Notes: generated by a model from the sequence alone, not told the origin. A stretch of 64,000 bases of DNA from RHKK01 sp964596245 (GCA_964596245.1 CAZQSK010000002.1:86485-150484), one strand, 5' to 3'. Positions 1-8,770 are shown, counted from the first letter of the stretch. Translations and numbers: made by a program.

Positions 1-836
1 GTCGTGCCCGTGGCGGACTGAAGGCTGAATCCGCTCGGCAAATTGAATCGCGCCTTCAGTCCCCGCAGTCCCTGCTTGCCACGATTCGAAAGAATAAACT
101 CGACCGGAACCTGATCACCCGCCACGGCCTTTGATTGCATCCGGAAACGCCCTGCCAATACCGTCTCCCCAAACATGAGCGGCAAGGTCACAAGAGCCTG
201 GCGCGGCTTCCCGTCATCAGAACTGATAGACGTTCCAACTGCTTGAAGGGCGCTTTGCCCGCCGATGCTCCCGAGAAACACCCCCTTGATCGTGATCTCG
301 CCCTTGGCTCCCGGGGCAACTAACCCAAGTTTCCACGAAAGATTATTGCGCTCAGCCGGAGCCGGATTTAGTGAAGCGATCAGATACTCTGCAGGCGCAG
401 ATAAACGCACTTCCACATCGCGGAGAGGTTGAAAGGACGCATTGGACCAATGCAACACAAATGTTTCTTCGCGACCGAGGCTCACCATACCCGGACCATC
501 GATGCGCAACACCAAACTCTCACCCGAAGCCGGACCCTTGGGAAGAAAAATAAACAAACCGATCCATGCCAACAAACTAACGGCACCTAACCCGGCCACA
601 ATCCACGCCATGCCCCGCAACATCCGGCTGCGGCGCGTATGCGAAAGGGTTTTCAAATCATCCTGCGAACCTTTTTGAAAATAGATCGCCTCCAACCCTT
701 TCGCCACGTCGCGATGGCGTCCATCATTGTCGTTTTGAGCTGACGCTTTTGTCTTCTTGAATTCGAATGAGGCGCGACGCCATGGCCGTGGAGGCGGCTT
801 CGGAATACTGGACGGTTTTTTTGGCGCCTCACTCAT
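1..836 (-). CDS. Membrane-anchored Ig-like/DUF11-type surface protein, C-terminus cut by window edge
   Basis: This reading frame stays open from an ATG at 836 to the left edge, so only the first 278 residues are seen. The N-terminus is proline-rich and basic and should be cytoplasmic. One strong membrane helix lies at about residues 74-99, followed by beta-rich extracytoplasmic sequence with phrases such as LHWSNASFQPLRDVEVRLSA and EFILSNRGKQGLRGLKARF. These resemble the conserved-repeat (DUF11/CARDB-like) Ig folds of surface proteins. It starts 5 nt after the stop of the upstream DUF4012 gene and lacks a clear ribosome binding site, so translational coupling is likely. The exact family is uncertain. 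Confidence 0.6.
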   Translation of the reverse strand, partial: MSEAPKKPSSIPKPPPRPWRRASFEFKKTKASAQNDNDGRHRDVAKGLEAIYFQKGSQDDLKTLSHTRRSRMLRGMAWIVAGLGAVSLLAWIGLFIFLPKGPASGESLVLRIDGPGMVSLGREETFVLHWSNASFQPLRDVEVRLSAPAEYLIASLNPAPAERNNLSWKLGLVAPGAKGEITIKGVFLGSIGGQSALQAVGTSISSDDGKPRQALVTLPLMFGETVLAGRFRMQSKAVAGDQVPVEFILSNRGKQGLRGLKARFNLPSGFSLQSATGT

Positions 837-841
837 GCAGC

Positions 842-3601
842 CTATTCTACATCAACAGGCTTCGCCTCGACGAACAGGGCCGCTTCAACCAAATCACGGT
901 CCCACGTATTTGATATCCGTTCCGACTGCCAAGCCTGACTCCAAGTTGTAGGCGTATGCAGCTCAGTCTCAATGGTTCTCTCCGGTTTTCCAGACTGACT
1001 GGTATACAGCGCGAGATAAGCTGGGCGCGCTCCCCCTTCCGGAGCCGGGGTGCCTTCCGGACGTAGGCGATCAGCAATATCAAATGCCGTGAACGGAAGC
1101 GTGTAGGTGAATGTCGTACGAGAAGACTGACCCGGTTCGAGCTGCACCCATCCACCGAATGACGTGCGGCCAAATTCGTCGGTGATACGGACACCATTCG
1201 GACCGGTTCGGACCTTCTGCTCCGTCGCAACCACATCCGGATGCGGCTCTTCCCCATCCAATGCCTTCTTGAACAGACTTTCTGCCGGCGGCGTAAAACC
1301 ATCAGCAGACACAAGCTCCGAACCCTGCGGCACATACACGCGCAGGTAGGTCACATTGTTCACACCGTTAAATAAATCTCCTTTTTTACCCATGTGCTGA
1401 CGGTCGATCGTCACCGTCGCCGAGATACGACCATCCTCCTTGATCGTCACATCATGCTTCACATGCTCCTGAATCAGCATGTCGGATTTCTGGCCCGCGA
1501 TATTCGTCCCGATCACCGCCAAAGAATCTCCCGGCGAATCCTTAAAGCGACCGCTCCATCCAAAGCGCGCAACCAACGCCTCCTCTTCTTCGCGCGCGAG
1601 CCAGACCTGAATGTCTTTTGTCTCAAGCGAGTCCGTGGCGAGCGCGAGTAGCCTCAACATGTCCTCTTGGGAAGACCCTTTGAGACGTTCCAACACCTTT
1701 GGCATCAAATCACCGATGAATTTCTTCGGCTTATTCTCCTCTTTATCGTATTCAAGCTCCACCGCCTTTTGCGTTTCAAACCAAAAATTGTCGGCCGTGA
1801 TTGTTTTGCCGTATTCGGGCAATTCGATCGGGCCGGTGATCTGAAGTAAGCGCTGCATCACACGCAAATTAACGGCAATCACGCCGTCCACCGTAGGCTG
1901 GCCCGCTTCACTCCAAAACCGACGGATGAGACCAGCGCTGGCGGGAAAATCCGGGAACCAGTTCGCATCCTGAAACTCCCAACGCGTGGAGACGAGACGC
2001 AACGGCTCAGGCGGAAGGGCGCGCGTCTTCAGCTGGTTACGAAAATCATACGGGCCACCGCCGGGAACATTGATGGAAAGAATTTCTCCGCGATCCAAAT
2101 TGACCTGCGCGAGCGATCCCATGAACCCCCCGGTTGGTCGAAGCTCGGTCGAGTTCTGAAAAATCAGGAGATAGGAACGACGATGCTCGTCACCGACCAA
2201 GGCGAGCAACAACTCGTTGATGGTGCGCAGCTCGCGAATGCCGTCGCGTACGGTTCCGAGGAGTTTTGAGGCTTCTTCAATCTTGCCGCGCTCCTCAATC
2301 GGAAACGATTCGGCTGAAACATGACCGATGGCCTCATTCGCCTCATCGAGCAAAGGCGAAGCGGCATCGAGATAGGTTTTAAAAATACGAATGCGCTCCA
2401 CCGGATAACGAGTCGGCTCAGACAACGCACGATCCAAACCTTGAGAAAGCAACGTTGCTGCTGCTGCAGCCTTGTCGCCGGCTTGAAGCACGCTACGAGC
2501 GCTGCTGTACGCATCGCGCGTCTGAGGCAATGCCTGGGAAAGCGCGACGGCAAGAGCATTCACACGGTTCAACGCCTCATCCGTTTCTTGAAGACTGGCC
2601 GATACACGGCCCCAGGAATCGGCCTCGACGCCTTTCGAGAGTGCGGCGTTGGCGGCAGATGCGGCCGAGTCACCCGAGCGACGGGCTTCAACCCAAGATG
2701 AACCAACGGAACGCGAAAGGGACACGGCGCCGGCCGGCAAGCTCACCACCAAGAGCAATCCGAAAAAACCGACCATGACACGTGCGGGTGACAAACGCGG
2801 AACCAACACCGGGACACCCCAGGACTGTTCGGTTTCGGTGATGATTTCTTCTTCACGGTCCTTTGCTTTCGCAAACGCTTCGACCACCGCATGCTTCACG
2901 CGCAACAAAAGCGGATCTTTCACCGGTGTCATCTGCTCTTCTGGTTCCGGAAGCGCTTCCATCGCCACCACAAGATCGTCCTCCTGCTCTCTGCTCTCTG
3001 CTCTCGGCTCACCTTCCTCAAGAACCGGTTCCCAACGAATGAACGGCGCACGGGCACGCGACCACCAACCATAACTTTCGCGAAACGCGGTTTCGGAATC
3101 GCCGGGCGTGTACTGCTCAAGCCAAAGCGCAGACGGAATGCGATCAACAAATAAATCCGACGCAATGGAGACAAACGTCTCCATGCTCGGCGGAACTTCA
3201 TACGGTGCCTCCCATGCATCAAGCTGCTCGAATTCGGGTTCGCGTGCGCTCTCTTCAAGCTTGCGAGCAAGTCCACCCACGGACACGACATACGGACTTG
3301 CTTGATGATCCCCTACGCGCACGGAAAGTTTTTGCTTGCGCTGCGGACCCCCCTTCATCACATGAGCAATCAAGCGATGATCATACTCACGATGGGACGG
3401 GACCATGAGCTGCTCAGTACGAGTACTCATCACGATCTCGCTCGGCGTTTCATCTGTCGGTTCAGGTATCTGATTTTCTTCTCCCGGTTCCATCACACTG
3501 GCCAATCGCTGTTCCAAATCGGCACGCATGTTCATGCGCTTCCACTCGGGCAATACACGCCCCTTTTTTGTTTTCAGTTTTTTAGGGGTTGCGCGTGGCA
3601 T
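842..3601 (-). CDS. DUF4012 membrane protein
   Basis: 919 residues. The first ~270 residues are charged and predicted cytoplasmic, one membrane helix lies near residues 274-294, and a large extracytoplasmic part follows. A coiled segment (about 300-450) precedes the DUF4012 core, recognised by FQNSTELRPTGGFMG, the NVPGGGPYDFR stretch, and DANWFPDFPASAGLIRRFW. DUF4012 proteins are common in CPR and Gram-positive bacteria, often next to glycan genes; their biochemical role is unknown. The start overlaps the upstream glycosyltransferase by 28 bp, and the next gene begins 5 nt after its stop, so the three genes probably form one operon for surface polysaccharide or envelope assembly. An in-frame ATG 22-24 codons in is an alternative start. 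Confidence 0.85.
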   Translation of the reverse strand: MPRATPKKLKTKKGRVLPEWKRMNMRADLEQRLASVMEPGEENQIPEPTDETPSEIVMSTRTEQLMVPSHREYDHRLIAHVMKGGPQRKQKLSVRVGDHQASPYVVSVGGLARKLEESAREPEFEQLDAWEAPYEVPPSMETFVSIASDLFVDRIPSALWLEQYTPGDSETAFRESYGWWSRARAPFIRWEPVLEEGEPRAESREQEDDLVVAMEALPEPEEQMTPVKDPLLLRVKHAVVEAFAKAKDREEEIITETEQSWGVPVLVPRLSPARVMVGFFGLLLVVSLPAGAVSLSRSVGSSWVEARRSGDSAASAANAALSKGVEADSWGRVSASLQETDEALNRVNALAVALSQALPQTRDAYSSARSVLQAGDKAAAAATLLSQGLDRALSEPTRYPVERIRIFKTYLDAASPLLDEANEAIGHVSAESFPIEERGKIEEASKLLGTVRDGIRELRTINELLLALVGDEHRRSYLLIFQNSTELRPTGGFMGSLAQVNLDRGEILSINVPGGGPYDFRNQLKTRALPPEPLRLVSTRWEFQDANWFPDFPASAGLIRRFWSEAGQPTVDGVIAVNLRVMQRLLQITGPIELPEYGKTITADNFWFETQKAVELEYDKEENKPKKFIGDLMPKVLERLKGSSQEDMLRLLALATDSLETKDIQVWLAREEEEALVARFGWSGRFKDSPGDSLAVIGTNIAGQKSDMLIQEHVKHDVTIKEDGRISATVTIDRQHMGKKGDLFNGVNNVTYLRVYVPQGSELVSADGFTPPAESLFKKALDGEEPHPDVVATEQKVRTGPNGVRITDEFGRTSFGGWVQLEPGQSSRTTFTYTLPFTAFDIADRLRPEGTPAPEGGARPAYLALYTSQSGKPERTIETELHTPTTWSQAWQSERISNTWDRDLVEAALFVEAKPVDVE

Positions 3602-4635
3602 AAGGCATCAAGCGTCCGGCGAGCCACTTCGTTCCAGTCATGTCGGCGGCGGGCTTCATCCCCTCCGCGACGGGCGGCCGCTCTGGCCGCATCACCCGCT
3701 ACGAGGACGGTCTCGATCGCGGCCATCATAGCATCCGCGTCGCCGCTCTTAAAGAAGGTCACACCCTCATTTGGGAGGATTTCACGCAGCACTGGAATAT
3801 CGGCGACAACGGTCGGCGTCCCTTGCGACAACGCCTCAAGCGGAGGCAGGCCAAATCCTTCAAAATTCGCGGCATGCACATGGACTCTTGCTCCGGCGAG
3901 ATAGTCGGCCAGGTCCTGGTCGGACAAAGCACCGGGGAATATCACTCTTGGAAGATTCTCGGCAGCCACAAACGCCTCATGGCGCTTCATGAATACATCG
4001 CGCTCGCCGCCAATCACCAAAGAAAGGTCGGGATGGGTTTTTGAAATGGTTTTCCAGGCTTCGAGAATGAGATCAATGCGCTTGTGCGGATAGACTGATC
4101 CGAAATAGAAAATGTAGTCCCCTTCGACCAAACGCTTGCCACTCGACTTGAGATACGTGAGTCCTTCTCCCGTCACCACAATCTTGGATTTTGCCTTGGG
4201 AAAGAACGAAGCGACATCTTCAGCCACGGCCTTCGTTGGAACCAAGATCACGGAGGCATGACGAATGGCATTTCGTAACACCACGCGAAAACCAAAACGC
4301 TTCATCCAGGCGATGATCGGCCCCTTGGTCGAAGCCTTGGCGCTTGCGGGCTGATGCAGAAGTAAAAGATCGTGAATGGTGATCGCTAATGGCCCTTTAT
4401 AAAAGATGGGCGCATTCCAATGAGGGACCCAAACCAAGTCCGGCTTTGCGTCTTTAAAGATGTCCGGCATCTTTTGTTGCTCTTCAACCGTGTACCACTT
4501 GATGGGCGGTTGTAGCACTACCAGCTCATGCTTGCCGGCCAAGGGGCGCATGGCTTCTACTGTCTCGTATATATAACGGCCAATCCCTCGGGTTTTTCCG
4601 GCCCCCATCATTCTGGCGTCTATGGCGATGCGCAT
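3574..4635 (-). CDS. GT4-type (GT-B fold) glycosyltransferase, group 1
   Basis: 353 residues, normal for the family. The N-terminus (MRIAIDARMMGAGKTRGIGR) is the typical glycine-rich acceptor-side start of GT4 mannosyl/glucosyltransferases. The C-terminal donor domain has the SDQDLADYLAGARVHVHAA helix and the EX7E-type motif EGFGLPPLE. It should transfer a sugar from a nucleotide-sugar donor to a cell-surface glycan or lipid on the cytoplasmic side; substrate cannot be read from sequence. It is the first gene of the leftward operon with DUF4012. A TATAAG box lies only 8 nt before the ATG, suggesting a nearly leaderless transcript. Confidence 0.88.
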   Translation of the reverse strand: MRIAIDARMMGAGKTRGIGRYIYETVEAMRPLAGKHELVVLQPPIKWYTVEEQQKMPDIFKDAKPDLVWVPHWNAPIFYKGPLAITIHDLLLLHQPASAKASTKGPIIAWMKRFGFRVVLRNAIRHASVILVPTKAVAEDVASFFPKAKSKIVVTGEGLTYLKSSGKRLVEGDYIFYFGSVYPHKRIDLILEAWKTISKTHPDLSLVIGGERDVFMKRHEAFVAAENLPRVIFPGALSDQDLADYLAGARVHVHAANFEGFGLPPLEALSQGTPTVVADIPVLREILPNEGVTFFKSGDADAMMAAIETVLVAGDAARAAARRGGDEARRRHDWNEVARRTLDALCHAQPLKN

Positions 4636-4689
4636 GCCGCCACCTTATACCGCTTGACAAAAATCGGAAACGGTGATCTCTTATACATA

Positions 4690-4898
4690 GCTAGGACGGC
4701 TTCGGCTGTCCCGCTCCATCTACGTGGTTGGACGCTCGCCCGCGACCAAACACACACCAACGCCGCCGGGCGGGTTCGCCCTCCCTCCTATCCGCCTGGC
4801 GGCGTCCCTCTTTTAAGCGCCGATCACTCGGTGCCTCCAGCGGTCAGTCTCATCGAGCTCCCCCCAAGCCCGGTGAGACTGGCCGCCTCTCTTTTTAT
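4690..4898 (+). ncRNA. Candidate structured RNA in a 320-bp gap, ending in a strong terminator
   Basis: The gap 4636-4956 has no credible gene. On the plus strand it contains a stem with a UUCG-type loop (GGACGGC / GCTGTCC, near 4693-4710), a long stem built from GCCGCCGGGCGG and CCGCCTGGCGGC (about 4770-4806) followed by a short T-run, and a 13-bp stem GCGGTCAGTCTCA / TGAGACTGGCCGC followed by CTCTCTTTTT, which is a good intrinsic terminator (about 4840-4898). A TTGACA (4654-4659) and TATACA (4682-4687) lie upstream but 22 nt apart, so the promoter is doubtful. No SRP, 6S or tmRNA signature was recognised. Confidence 0.35.
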
Positions 4899-4905
4899 CC
4901 AAAGG

Positions 4906-4934
4906 TTGCGACTTCTTGCGATCCGTCCTAGTAT
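4906..4934 (+). promoter_or_regulatory. Promoter of tRNA-Pro
   Basis: -35 TTGCGA (4906-4911), 17-nt spacer, -10 TAGTAT (4929-4934); transcription would begin about 15 nt before the mature tRNA 5' end. Confidence 0.6.
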
Positions 4935-4956
4935 TCGCCACGATCGGTGTTTGTGT

Positions 4957-5030
4957 CGGGCTGTAGCGCAGTTGGCTAGCGCATCTGCTTTGGGAGCAGA
5001 GGGTCGTGGGTTCGAGTCCCACCAGCCCGA
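4957..5030 (+). tRNA. tRNA-Pro(UGG)
   Basis: A full cloverleaf is visible: acceptor CGGGCTG pairs with CAGCCCG, the anticodon loop TTTGGGA gives anticodon TGG, the T-loop is TTCGAGT, and the discriminator base is A. CCA is not encoded, so the 3' end needs the CCA-adding enzyme (a cca-like gene is at 25524). Confidence 0.95.
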
Positions 5031-5050
5031 CAGAGATACCGATTTATATT

Positions 5051-6256
5051 ATGACGTCAGCCGTCACGCTCAAACCGGGCAAAGACATTCCCCTACGGGC
5101 CGGTCATCCGTGGGTGTTTTCGAATGCCGTTGAACGGATCGAGGGCGCGCCGGGCCCCGGTGATTTAGTGCGCGTGCATGCCGCTAACGGACACTCACTC
5201 GGTCTCGGAACGTGGAACGGTATGAATTCGATTCGCGTACGCATGCTGACGACGAACGCGAATGAAATCGTGAATACGGATTTTTTTGCGCACCGCTTTG
5301 ACGCGCTGGATAAATGGAAGCGCGCCCATCTTCCTGCGGATACGAATGGCTATCGCTTGGTACACGCGGAAGCCGACGGACTGTCCGGTTTGATCGTTGA
5401 TCGCTACGCCGATGTGTTTGTGTTTCAAATCCACACCATCGGCATGGAACAATTGCGTGATCATGTGGTCGAAGCGCTCCAACGCACGTTCTCACCCGCC
5501 GCCATTGTCGAGCGCTCCGACATCGACGCGCGAATACGGGAAGGGCTGACCTCCCTTCCGCCCACGATTCACTTCGGAACAATCGACGGTCCGGTCGCGT
5601 TTAAGGAAGCTGGCCTGAGCTTCTTTGCTGATGTGATGCATGGCCAGAAAACCGGCTTCTTCCTGGATCAGCGTGATGCGCGTTTGCGCGTCGGCACCCT
5701 CGCGAAAGGAAAGCGCGTGTTGAACTTGTTTGGATACACCGGCGCCTTCAGCATTCATGCCGCCAAAGGCGGCGCGAGCTTTGTTTCCACAGTTGATGTT
5801 TCGCATGCCGCGCTTGAAATGGCCGAAGCGCAGTTTCGTGCGAATGATCTTGATCCGGAAGATGAATCAAAGGCCATGTTTCTTGAAGCCGATGTCATGG
5901 ATCTGTTATCGGCGGATGAGATTGACGGCGGTCCATACGATTTAATCATCTGCGATCCGCCGGCATTTGCAAAAACCGATGCCCAAGTCGACAAAGCGCT
6001 TAAGGCGTATGCCGAAGCGAATGCCGCGTGTCTGAAAAATCTGCAGCCCGGTGGCATTCTCGTCACCAGCTCTTGTTCTGGTCGTGTCTCAAGCGAAGAC
6101 TTCCGCTCCATGTTGCGCATCGCTGCAGGTCGCGCAAAACGCGAAGTACGCTTGCTCGAATTCATCGGACATCCGATCGACCATGCGGAGCGTCTCGCCT
6201 TTCCGGAAGGACGCTATCTCAAAACCGCCATCCTTGAGGTGACAAACATACTTTAG
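5051..6256 (+). CDS. rlmI: Class I SAM-dependent rRNA large-subunit methyltransferase, RlmI-like
   Basis: 401 residues, near the E. coli RlmI length of 396. The N-terminus (GHPWVFSNAVE) begins a PUA domain; a central linker ends in QKTGFFLDQRDAR; the Rossmann domain has LNLFGYTGAFSIHAA (SAM-binding motif I), the IICDPPAFAK motif IV and the TSSCSG stretch with the cysteine used by 5-methylcytosine enzymes. The family methylates C1962 of 23S rRNA; whether this protein uses that site is inferred. I chose the ATG at 5051 because the longer frame runs into tRNA-Pro. No strong ribosome binding site is present. It starts 20 nt after the tRNA and could share its transcript. Confidence 0.88.
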   Translation: MTSAVTLKPGKDIPLRAGHPWVFSNAVERIEGAPGPGDLVRVHAANGHSLGLGTWNGMNSIRVRMLTTNANEIVNTDFFAHRFDALDKWKRAHLPADTNGYRLVHAEADGLSGLIVDRYADVFVFQIHTIGMEQLRDHVVEALQRTFSPAAIVERSDIDARIREGLTSLPPTIHFGTIDGPVAFKEAGLSFFADVMHGQKTGFFLDQRDARLRVGTLAKGKRVLNLFGYTGAFSIHAAKGGASFVSTVDVSHAALEMAEAQFRANDLDPEDESKAMFLEADVMDLLSADEIDGGPYDLIICDPPAFAKTDAQVDKALKAYAEANAACLKNLQPGGILVTSSCSGRVSSEDFRSMLRIAAGRAKREVRLLEFIGHPIDHAERLAFPEGRYLKTAILEVTNIL

Positions 6257-6284
6257 TATTTGCATGGTGTACCATGAGGGCTAT

Positions 6285-7574
6285 ATGCCCTCTTTTTTGA
6301 AAGATCCAAAGATGATCGCTGGTGTCGCTCTCGTACTCGTCCTGTTTGTTCTGGGCGGATTCTGGTTTGCTTCGCGCCCGTCCACTCCGAGCGGTACGGC
6401 GAAAGTTGAAACCACGATCACGAGTGATTCAGTCACCTATGTGAGCGATCGTGTGCTGGTCTCCGAATCGATTGCGAATCGCATTCAACGCGTGGAAGAT
6501 GACAAGCTCGTGTTTGATGGAAACGTAAACGTTTCGAGCTTGCCCATCGGCGAACCGCTGCTCTTTCCGAACAAAGCCGTTCGCCGCATTCGCGAAGTAA
6601 AACGCGAAGGTGGCAAAACCGTCATCTACACAGACAAGGCGAATCTGAACGAAGTCATCAAGGACGCCGATCTCAAATGGAATCAGGAATTCAACTTTAG
6701 TCAGATGGCCAAGAGCGATTTGGAGAAGCTTCGACCGGTGTTTGGCGGAACCGCGCTCGCCCAAACTGGCACCGATGGGAATTCATTACACTTTGAAGGC
6801 GAGATGGAGGGCTGGAATATCGAAGTTGAATTGTCGCCGAACAGCAGCCAAGGCCGTCTTGATGTGACAATCGACGCCACCAGAGACGGGCAAGCTCGCT
6901 CACGCATTCATGCGGACGGGTATATCTCGAACTTCGTCTCGCAAGGCTCACTCGCCTACGCCGATAGCGAGCTGCAGCAGTTCGCGTATCAGGAACAGGG
7001 ACTCAATGGTCGATTGCATGTGATTTTTGCCGCCGTGGATCTTGGGAGTGATACGCCGCTCTTCGACATCCCGGCCGAGATCTCCATTCCCTACAACATC
7101 GGACCAATTTTCATGCAGGCAAAGATCAAAGCAAATGTGCGCGTGAACCCGGAAGTGCACGGCTTGGCCTCATCGCAGGCAGACGTGACCGTAAACTACA
7201 GCGCGGATCGCGGATTCTCATTTGAAGGCGGGCGTGTGACGCCGATTGGATCACTTGGTGAACAGGATATTGCGATCACCGGAGAAACGGTGAGCGCCGG
7301 AACGATCGCCGTGGGCATGGGCGTGGGCATTGAATTCCCGCGTCTTGAGCTCGCCATCATGGGTGAGACGGTTGTCCCCTACATGTCGCTCGATAACTAC
7401 ACCTACACCGTCTACACGCCTGATCCGCCGTGCCAGGAAGGTGGTATGCGTCAACGCGCCGTCATCGGACTTACCGCAGGATTCCTCGGATACAGCTATT
7501 CGCAGGAAAGTGAGATCTGGAAGCGCGAGCAGATCACGGAGTTACCTAATTCAAATTGCGGACCACGGGAATAA
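6285..7574 (+). CDS. Unrecognised membrane-anchored beta-rich protein
   Basis: 429 residues from the ATG at 6285, which has GAGGG 7 nt upstream; an ATG at 6264 is also in frame. A single membrane helix (about residues 9-31) anchors a long extracytoplasmic part rich in alternating hydrophobic and polar residues, consistent with beta structure. No catalytic motif is seen, and there are only two cysteines in the distal part (CQEGG and SNCGP) that could form one disulfide. It ends at a strong terminator. I do not recognise a family. Confidence 0.7.
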   Translation: MPSFLKDPKMIAGVALVLVLFVLGGFWFASRPSTPSGTAKVETTITSDSVTYVSDRVLVSESIANRIQRVEDDKLVFDGNVNVSSLPIGEPLLFPNKAVRRIREVKREGGKTVIYTDKANLNEVIKDADLKWNQEFNFSQMAKSDLEKLRPVFGGTALAQTGTDGNSLHFEGEMEGWNIEVELSPNSSQGRLDVTIDATRDGQARSRIHADGYISNFVSQGSLAYADSELQQFAYQEQGLNGRLHVIFAAVDLGSDTPLFDIPAEISIPYNIGPIFMQAKIKANVRVNPEVHGLASSQADVTVNYSADRGFSFEGGRVTPIGSLGEQDIAITGETVSAGTIAVGMGVGIEFPRLELAIMGETVVPYMSLDNYTYTVYTPDPPCQEGGMRQRAVIGLTAGFLGYSYSQESEIWKREQITELPNSNCGPRE

Positions 7575-7599
7575 AGAAAGATTCTCCTAAATGAAGGAT

Positions 7600-7632
7600 A
7601 AAAAAATCTCCCCGATGAAGGGAGATTTTTTG
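7600..7632. terminator. Bidirectional intrinsic terminator
   Basis: AAAAAATCTCCC, a short loop and GGGAGATTTTTT form a symmetric stem with T-runs on both strands. It separates the gene ending at 7574 from the leftward tRNA-Gly. Confidence 0.85.
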
Positions 7633-7635
7633 TGG

Positions 7636-7707
7636 AGCGGGTGAGGGGAATCGAACCCCTCTCAGCAGGTTGGAAACCTGCGGTAATAGCCACTATACGA
7701 CACCCGC
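7636..7707 (-). tRNA. tRNA-Gly(UCC)
   Basis: On the minus strand the acceptor GCGGGTG pairs with CACCCGC, the anticodon loop contains TCC, the T-loop is TTCGATT, and the discriminator is T. CCA is not encoded. Confidence 0.95.
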
Positions 7708-7785
7708 ACTATTCACGTGTCGAGCTTCTCGCGTCGAGCATCGCGAAAAGAATCTACTTGAAAGCGATGATGGATGCAAGTTGCG

Positions 7786-7794
7786 TGTTATAAT
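7786..7794 (+). promoter_or_regulatory. Extended -10 promoter element
   Basis: TG followed by one base and TATAAT (7789-7794), without a convincing -35. Transcription would start near 7801, just before the GAGGAGG ribosome binding site of the gene at 7814. Confidence 0.55.
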
Positions 7795-7813
7795 TCTGCG
7801 CGAGGAGGTGCCT

Positions 7814-8365
7814 GTGCGACGAAGACTCCTGTACTTGCCGCCCGATATCACATCGCGCACGGTCAAGCGCGATGACAGCGCGCCTGAAAACAGGCGCCAT
7901 GAAAAGACGGAGCGCTACGGCCATCAACGAAAGCTTCTTGAAGACTTTGGCGAGCTCGTGCTCGAGAAGACCAGTGGCGTCATGCGCCGGGTTCGGACGA
8001 GCACGCCGCCTCAGGGGATGACTCCCATGACTCCGCAGCAGATGGCCGCCGCTGAACAGCGCGACCTGAGCTACCGCTGGGTCAAGATCGAACACGAGCT
8101 TCCGAACGTGAACGCACTCGTCATCCCCGTTGATAGCGGGGTGGATGCGCTCATGGAAAAGGCCATCGAGTTCGCTCTTCGCTTGAAGGTCCCCATCTTG
8201 CTCCTCCAGCAGAGGGTGGCTATTCACATCGAATCACGCGATCGCTACTTGCATCGCGGAGACCTGACCTATGTCATCTACGATGACGAGGTCGCCATGG
8301 AGCACGCCATCGTTCGTTTCATGAACGGGGTACCGCTCGCGCGCCCACGCCGCGCCCACGCCTGA
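7814..8365 (+). CDS. Class B protein of unknown function, possible Rossmann-like fold
   Basis: 183 residues from a GTG start with GAGGAGG 6 nt upstream. The first half is charged (RKLLEDFGELVLEK). The second half alternates beta and alpha: NVNALVIPVDSG, a helix, KVPILLLQQ, then LTYVIYDDEVAMEHAIV. This arrangement is loosely like nucleoside deoxyribosyltransferase or TIR-like folds, but no catalytic residues can be assigned and I do not claim the function. GC and codon choice are higher than in the neighbouring backbone genes. It sits alone between two tRNA genes with its own promoter and terminator. Confidence 0.7.
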   Translation: MRRRLLYLPPDITSRTVKRDDSAPENRRHEKTERYGHQRKLLEDFGELVLEKTSGVMRRVRTSTPPQGMTPMTPQQMAAAEQRDLSYRWVKIEHELPNVNALVIPVDSGVDALMEKAIEFALRLKVPILLLQQRVAIHIESRDRYLHRGDLTYVIYDDEVAMEHAIVRFMNGVPLARPRRAHA

Positions 8366-8391
8366 CCCCGTACTCGGGGTCTTTTCTTTTT
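8364..8391 (+). terminator. Intrinsic terminator
   Basis: GACCCCG, loop TACT, CGGGGTC, then TTTTCTTTTT directly after the stop of the gene at 7814. Confidence 0.85.
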
Positions 8392-8428
8392 CCCCAGTCT
8401 TTGTTACCTTCTGCGAGCAAAACCAGAT

Positions 8429-8503
8429 GCCGAGGTAGCTCAGTGGTAGAGCGAAGGACTGAAAATCCTTGCGTCGCCAGTTCAATCCTGGCCCTCGGCA
8501 CCA
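8429..8503 (+). tRNA. tRNA-Phe(GAA) with encoded CCA
   Basis: Acceptor GCCGAGG pairs with CCTCGGC; anticodon loop CTGAAAA gives GAA; T-loop TTCAATC; discriminator A at 8500 followed by CCA (8501-8503). Confidence 0.95.
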
Positions 8504-8504
8504 T

Positions 8505-8539
8505 CAAAAAAGACCCCCGCGGGGGTCTTTTTGTTTTTT
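8505..8539. terminator. Bidirectional intrinsic terminator
   Basis: GACCCCC directly followed by GCGGGGGTC, with A-runs on the left and T-runs on the right, so it ends tRNA-Phe on the plus strand and the RNA candidate at 8549-8734 on the minus strand. Confidence 0.85.
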
Positions 8540-8734
8540 GGAACGGAAACCGATGTGAGGCCTTCGGCTCGACGTAAAGGGGCTAGGCCATACCGGTGAC
8601 GACCGTTCCAGTCGAAACCGGAAACATCGTCGCTGGTTGGTGGTATGCCGCCCAGGGTCTTCGCTCCTCCGCCACAGCGGATGCGCCGTCCCGACCCTAA
8701 GAACCGAAAGGTTGTCCCGAATCCTCACACCGGT
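8540..8734 (-). ncRNA. Candidate structured non-coding RNA with its own promoter and terminator
   Basis: On the minus strand a promoter (TTGCGC, 17 nt, TATATT) predicts a transcript starting at 8734. The first bases, ACCGGTGTGAGGATTCGG (8734-8717), pair with CCGAAGGCCTCACATCGGT (8567-8549), closing the whole molecule. Inside are a small hairpin AACC-TTTC-GGTT, a stem GGGTC / GACCC holding CCGC-TGTG-GCGG, and a stem GGCATACC / GGTATGGCC holding GACGA / TCGTC and TTTCC / GGAA. The body is about 186 nt and the bidirectional terminator follows. The length and closed ends resemble 6S RNA, but the branched interior does not match it well. No coding frame is convincing here. Confidence 0.55.
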
Positions 8735-8740
8735 ACTTCA

Positions 8741-8769
8741 AATATATTCGCGCATCCAATAACGCGCAA
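8741..8769 (-). promoter_or_regulatory. Promoter of the 8540-8734 RNA
   Basis: -35 TTGCGC (8769-8764), 17-nt spacer, -10 TATATT (8746-8741). It starts 2 nt after the terminator of the upstream minus-strand gene. Confidence 0.6.
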
Positions 8770-8770
8770 C

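Noticed and set aside
4654..4687. A promoter TTGACA...TATACA for the 4690-4898 RNA
   Set aside because: The 22-nt spacing is too long for a normal sigma-70-type promoter, so it is not listed as a supported promoter.
4690..8734. SRP RNA, tmRNA or 6S RNA
   Set aside because: The conserved SRP GGAA loop with its flanking AGCAG, the tmRNA tRNA-like end, and the single long 6S hairpin were looked for in the two structured gaps and not convincingly found.
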